Source of the DNA: SIAJ01 sp036266155
GTDB taxonomy: Bacteria > Planctomycetota > Planctomycetia > Gemmatales > Gemmataceae
NCBI GenBank assembly: GCA_036266155.1
Contig: DATANR010000116.1
Location: 1 to 8,426 of the forward strand
DNA length: 8,426 nt
Direction: 5' to 3'
The translations under genes and the position numbers were made by a program. Below the pieces are notes generated by a model, which was not told where the DNA came from, did no database searches, and saw only the letters and a program-made list of their open reading frames with translations. Within the stretch, counting starts at the first letter, position 1. Every line of letters begins with the position of its first letter. Below, piece after piece: positions 5,855 through 8,426 of this stretch.

Positions 5855-8221
5855 ATGAGCACTCCCACCAATGGCGATGGAACCGACTTCAAGCCGTACG
5901 TGCCGGATGAAGCCAACATCCACGAGTTCACGTGGGCGCCGATTGTTTTCGGCACCTTGCTCGGCATCATCTTCGGCGCCTCGTCGATCTACCTCGTTCT
6001 GAAGGTCGGCTTGACGGTGTCGGCGTCGATCCCGGTCGCGGTGCTGTCGTTCACCTTGTTCCGGGCGCTCGGAGCGTTCGGCCTGCGCAAAGCGACGATC
6101 CTGGAGAACAACACGGCGCAAACGGCGGGATGCGCCGGTGAATCGATCGCGTTCGGCGTCGGCCTCATCATGCCGGCGCTGCTGCTGCTCGGCTTTGACA
6201 TCGACATTGTGCGCGTGATGACGGTCAGCGTGCTCGGCGGCTTGCTGGGCATTTTGTTCATGATTCCGCTCCGACGAGCCTTCATTGTCAAGCAGCATGG
6301 CAAGCTGAAATATCCCGAAGGGACCGCGTGTGCGGAAGTGCTCATCGCCGGCGAAAAGGGCGGCGCGACGGGCATGATGGTACTGATCGGATTTGCTCTC
6401 GGTTTCGTCTATCAGTTCTTGGTCAAGGGCCTGGCGCTCTTCCAGGAGGAACTGGCGCGTCCGCTGTACGGAGTCGTGAAGGGCAAGATCGTCGGCCTCA
6501 AGGGCGCCAGCTTTTCGATGGAAATGAACGGCGCCTTGCTGGGCGTTGGCTACATCATCGGTCCGCGAATTGCGTCGATCATGGTGGCCGGCGGCGTGCT
6601 GGCGTATCTGGCGATTGGTCCAACCATCGCTTATTTCGGGGAAAATCTAACCGAACCGCTGGCGCCCGCGAAGACCGAGTGGGTTGTCGAAACAAAAGAC
6701 AAGGATGTTCCAAGTGAACAAATCGGCCTGCTCGCTGGGGCGGCCGCTGATGTTGCGAACAAGACGGAAGTGGACAAGGGGCTCATTCGCAACATGGATG
6801 AAGTAAGATTGCGAAAAAACTACATCCTGTACATCGGAGCTGGGGCAGTTGCCGCGGGCGGCATTATCAGCATGTTCAAAGCCCTGCCGGTTATCTTTGG
6901 CGCCGTGGCGGGTGGCCTTCGCGATTTGCGTGGCGGCCGTGGGGGCGTGAGTGGCCGGCGGACCGAGCGCGACCTCCCCATGATTATCGTCGTGGTGGGG
7001 AGTCTCATCCTTGTTGCGCTCTTGGCAGCGATACCGCAACTCGGCCTGGGCCTATCGCTCACTGGATTCGCTGGCGCATTCATGATCGTCGTGTTCGGTT
7101 TCCTTTTTGTCACCGTATCGAGCCGGCTGACCGGCGAAATCGGCTCGTCGTCGAATCCGATTTCCGGCATGACGGTCGCGACGTTGCTTCTCACCTGTTT
7201 GATTCTGGTCGCGCTCGACGCCGGCGGCGTGCTGACGATCGGCAAGGAAATCAAGCTGACGGCCCTGATGATTGCTGGCGTCGTGTGCATCGCGTCGTCC
7301 AATGGCGGCAGCACCGCACAGGCACTCAAGACCGGACACTTGCTCGGAGCCACGCCGAAGTATCAACAACTTTCCATCTTGATTGGCTCTTTGGCGTCCG
7401 CCGCGGCGGTCGGGTTCGTGTTGCTCTATCTCGACCGGGCCGGGACGACTTATACGACCAAGGATCTGCCGGTCGCGGTGATCGATGTGAAGACGCTCTC
7501 GGAAAAGGACCACGTGCGCCGCGGACAGTACGTGGACGACAACAAGACGTATCACGTGCTAAGCGTCGGTGAAAATGAAGACTACCGGGCCGGCGACATT
7601 AAGGTTCCCGCTGGCCGTTATCTCGTCGATGACGCCGGCAAGATTGCCTATCGCGCCGACCCGGCAATCAACGGCTCGCTTAAGAAGGACGACCAGGGTC
7701 AGAAGCAGACGTACAAGTTTGATGCTCCGAAGACCCGGCTCATGCAGCTTATTATCGACGGTGTTCTCGATGGCAAGCTGCCGTGGGATCTCGTGCTCAT
7801 TGGCGTGCTGATCGCGTTGACGCTGGAATTGATTGGCGTGCCAAGTTTGCCGTTCGCGGTCGGCGTCTATCTGCCGCTGTCGTCATCGACGCCGATCTTC
7901 GTCGGCGGACTGATTCGCTGGCTCGCGGACAAATTCGGTCGCCGAACGGAGGCCGAGGGTGACAAGAGCCCCGGTGTCTTGCTGGGGTCTGGCTACATCG
8001 CCGGCGCATCGATTGCGCTGATGATTGTCGCCTTCTTCAACTTTGACGAAGACCTGGTCAACTGGCTCGATCTGAGCAAGAACCCGCACGTCGGGGAGAT
8101 GATGAAGCCCGTGATCGAAAAATGGAGCGAATGGATGACCGTCGGCGCATTCGGCGTTCTTTCGATCATTCTGCTCGCGATTGGGGCGCGCAAGATGCGG
8201 TTGCCGGGCGATCGAAACTGA
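5855..8221 (+). CDS. OPT-family oligopeptide/metal-chelate transporter, 788 aa
   Basis: This encodes a polytopic inner-membrane transporter of the OPT (oligopeptide transporter/YSL) superfamily, expected to import short peptides or metal chelates with protons. Many hydrophobic segments are visible from residue 28 onward. Family landmarks are ENNTAQTAGCAGES (84-97), KYPEGTACAEVL (152-163), EIGSSSNPISGMT (428-440), SSNGGSTAQALKTGHLLGAT (481-500) and FAVGVYLPLSSSTPIFVGG (667-685). At 788 residues it exceeds the roughly 650 usual in bacteria. The excess is mostly a soluble insert at about 530-625, before the LPWDLVLIG membrane segment, plus a hydrophilic loop at about 270-320. The ATG at 5855 has only a weak GGAAG about 10 nt upstream. 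Substrate cannot be told from sequence. Codon use is less biased in about residues 255-345. Confidence 0.92.
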   Translation: MSTPTNGDGTDFKPYVPDEANIHEFTWAPIVFGTLLGIIFGASSIYLVLKVGLTVSASIPVAVLSFTLFRALGAFGLRKATILENNTAQTAGCAGESIAFGVGLIMPALLLLGFDIDIVRVMTVSVLGGLLGILFMIPLRRAFIVKQHGKLKYPEGTACAEVLIAGEKGGATGMMVLIGFALGFVYQFLVKGLALFQEELARPLYGVVKGKIVGLKGASFSMEMNGALLGVGYIIGPRIASIMVAGGVLAYLAIGPTIAYFGENLTEPLAPAKTEWVVETKDKDVPSEQIGLLAGAAADVANKTEVDKGLIRNMDEVRLRKNYILYIGAGAVAAGGIISMFKALPVIFGAVAGGLRDLRGGRGGVSGRRTERDLPMIIVVVGSLILVALLAAIPQLGLGLSLTGFAGAFMIVVFGFLFVTVSSRLTGEIGSSSNPISGMTVATLLLTCLILVALDAGGVLTIGKEIKLTALMIAGVVCIASSNGGSTAQALKTGHLLGATPKYQQLSILIGSLASAAAVGFVLLYLDRAGTTYTTKDLPVAVIDVKTLSEKDHVRRGQYVDDNKTYHVLSVGENEDYRAGDIKVPAGRYLVDDAGKIAYRADPAINGSLKKDDQGQKQTYKFDAPKTRLMQLIIDGVLDGKLPWDLVLIGVLIALTLELIGVPSLPFAVGVYLPLSSSTPIFVGGLIRWLADKFGRRTEAEGDKSPGVLLGSGYIAGASIALMIVAFFNFDEDLVNWLDLSKNPHVGEMMKPVIEKWSEWMTVGAFGVLSIILLAIGARKMRLPGDRN

Positions 8222-8426
8222 GCAAGGCGTATGTCCGAGGACTTTGACGCGCTGCTGGCGGCTGACGGCTTTGAAATGAGATGAAACGGATAAGTCAAAA
8301 TGGGCGCTTTTGGGGATTCATTACTAGACAGAGTTAAATCGTGGAACTCTCGTTGCCGGTGCGAAGACGGCGGCACGGGCCCTATTAGATGGCGCGGCTT
8401 TCGAGGTTCCTGGCGCTAGAATTCTG
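8222..8426. other. 205-bp intergenic tail without supported gene
   Basis: After the transporter stop there is no convincing gene. A 17-codon frame (8231-8284) and an ATGA-overlapping 18-codon frame (8281-8337) exist but are too short and lack clear ribosome binding sites. Base composition becomes more AT-rich from about 8275. No strong hairpin with a T-tract was seen, so the transporter terminator is not identified. A sigma54-like element lies at 8342-8356. Confidence 0.6.
8342..8356 (+). promoter_or_regulatory. sigma54-like -24/-12 promoter element
   Basis: TGGAAC, five bases, then TTGC matches the sigma54 consensus TGGCAC-N5-TTGC at 9 of 10 positions. The diagnostic GG and GC are exactly 10 nt apart. 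It lies in a non-coding stretch and points out of the right edge of the window, where transcription would start near 8368. No activator binding site could be recognised upstream. The match could be chance. Confidence 0.35.

Noticed and set aside
5720..6298. 192-residue minus-strand open frame opposite the transporter start
   Set aside because: It has R/E/Q/H-rich shadow composition, overlaps the transporter's conserved ENNTAQTAG region and covers the intergenic promoter area.
8231..8337. Two tiny coupled frames (17 and 18 codons) after the transporter, overlapping by ATGA
   Set aside because: They are too short, lack a clear ribosome binding site and have no recognisable peptide. They could be the remnant of a lost gene, but nothing supports that.

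Overview
The window looks like chromosomal DNA from a Planctomycetota bacterium (Gemmatales/Pirellulales-like). It has high GC and strong G/C-ending codon preference. It carries a very large secreted protein that combines a 'putative membrane-bound dehydrogenase' beta-propeller, HEAT-like repeats and a Pirellula/Verrucomicrobium-type heme domain, an architecture typical of PVC bacteria. Several genes lack a strong Shine-Dalgarno sequence. No tRNA, rRNA, CRISPR array, transposase or phage gene was seen.

Layout. Six genes lie on the minus strand and are read from about 5.7 kb towards position 1. The first (5018-5692) is a small exported protein with two secretin/TonB short N-terminal-like (STN) modules and its own candidate sigma70 promoter. 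Next is a tight two-gene unit (4720-4953 and 4403-4723) that shares an ATGA stop/start overlap and has a good sigma70-type promoter; its coiled-coil acidic protein plus RelE-like small protein resembles a toxin-antitoxin module, but this is unproven. Then comes the 1192-residue heme/propeller protein (764-4342). A long, nearly perfect hairpin (681-758) follows, and then a two-gene unit of small unnamed proteins (342-647 and 54-311). The left edge of the window (1-42) holds a 42-bp inverted copy of one hairpin arm, so the last two small genes are bracketed by REP/REPIN-like repeats.

On the plus strand one long gene (5855-8221) encodes an OPT-family transporter, divergent from the STN-domain gene across a 162-bp intergenic region. 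It has an extra soluble domain of about 95 residues between membrane segments. The final 205 bp (8222-8426) hold no supported gene, but do hold a sigma54-like -24/-12 element pointing out of the window.

How they fit together: no shared pathway is evident. The heme/propeller protein is probably an extracytoplasmic redox or binding protein, the OPT protein imports peptides or metal chelates, and the small gene pairs look like accessory cassettes. The more interesting points are the REPIN-bracketed cassette, the candidate TA-like pair with its own promoter, the inserted domain in the transporter, and patches of relaxed codon use inside the two long genes.
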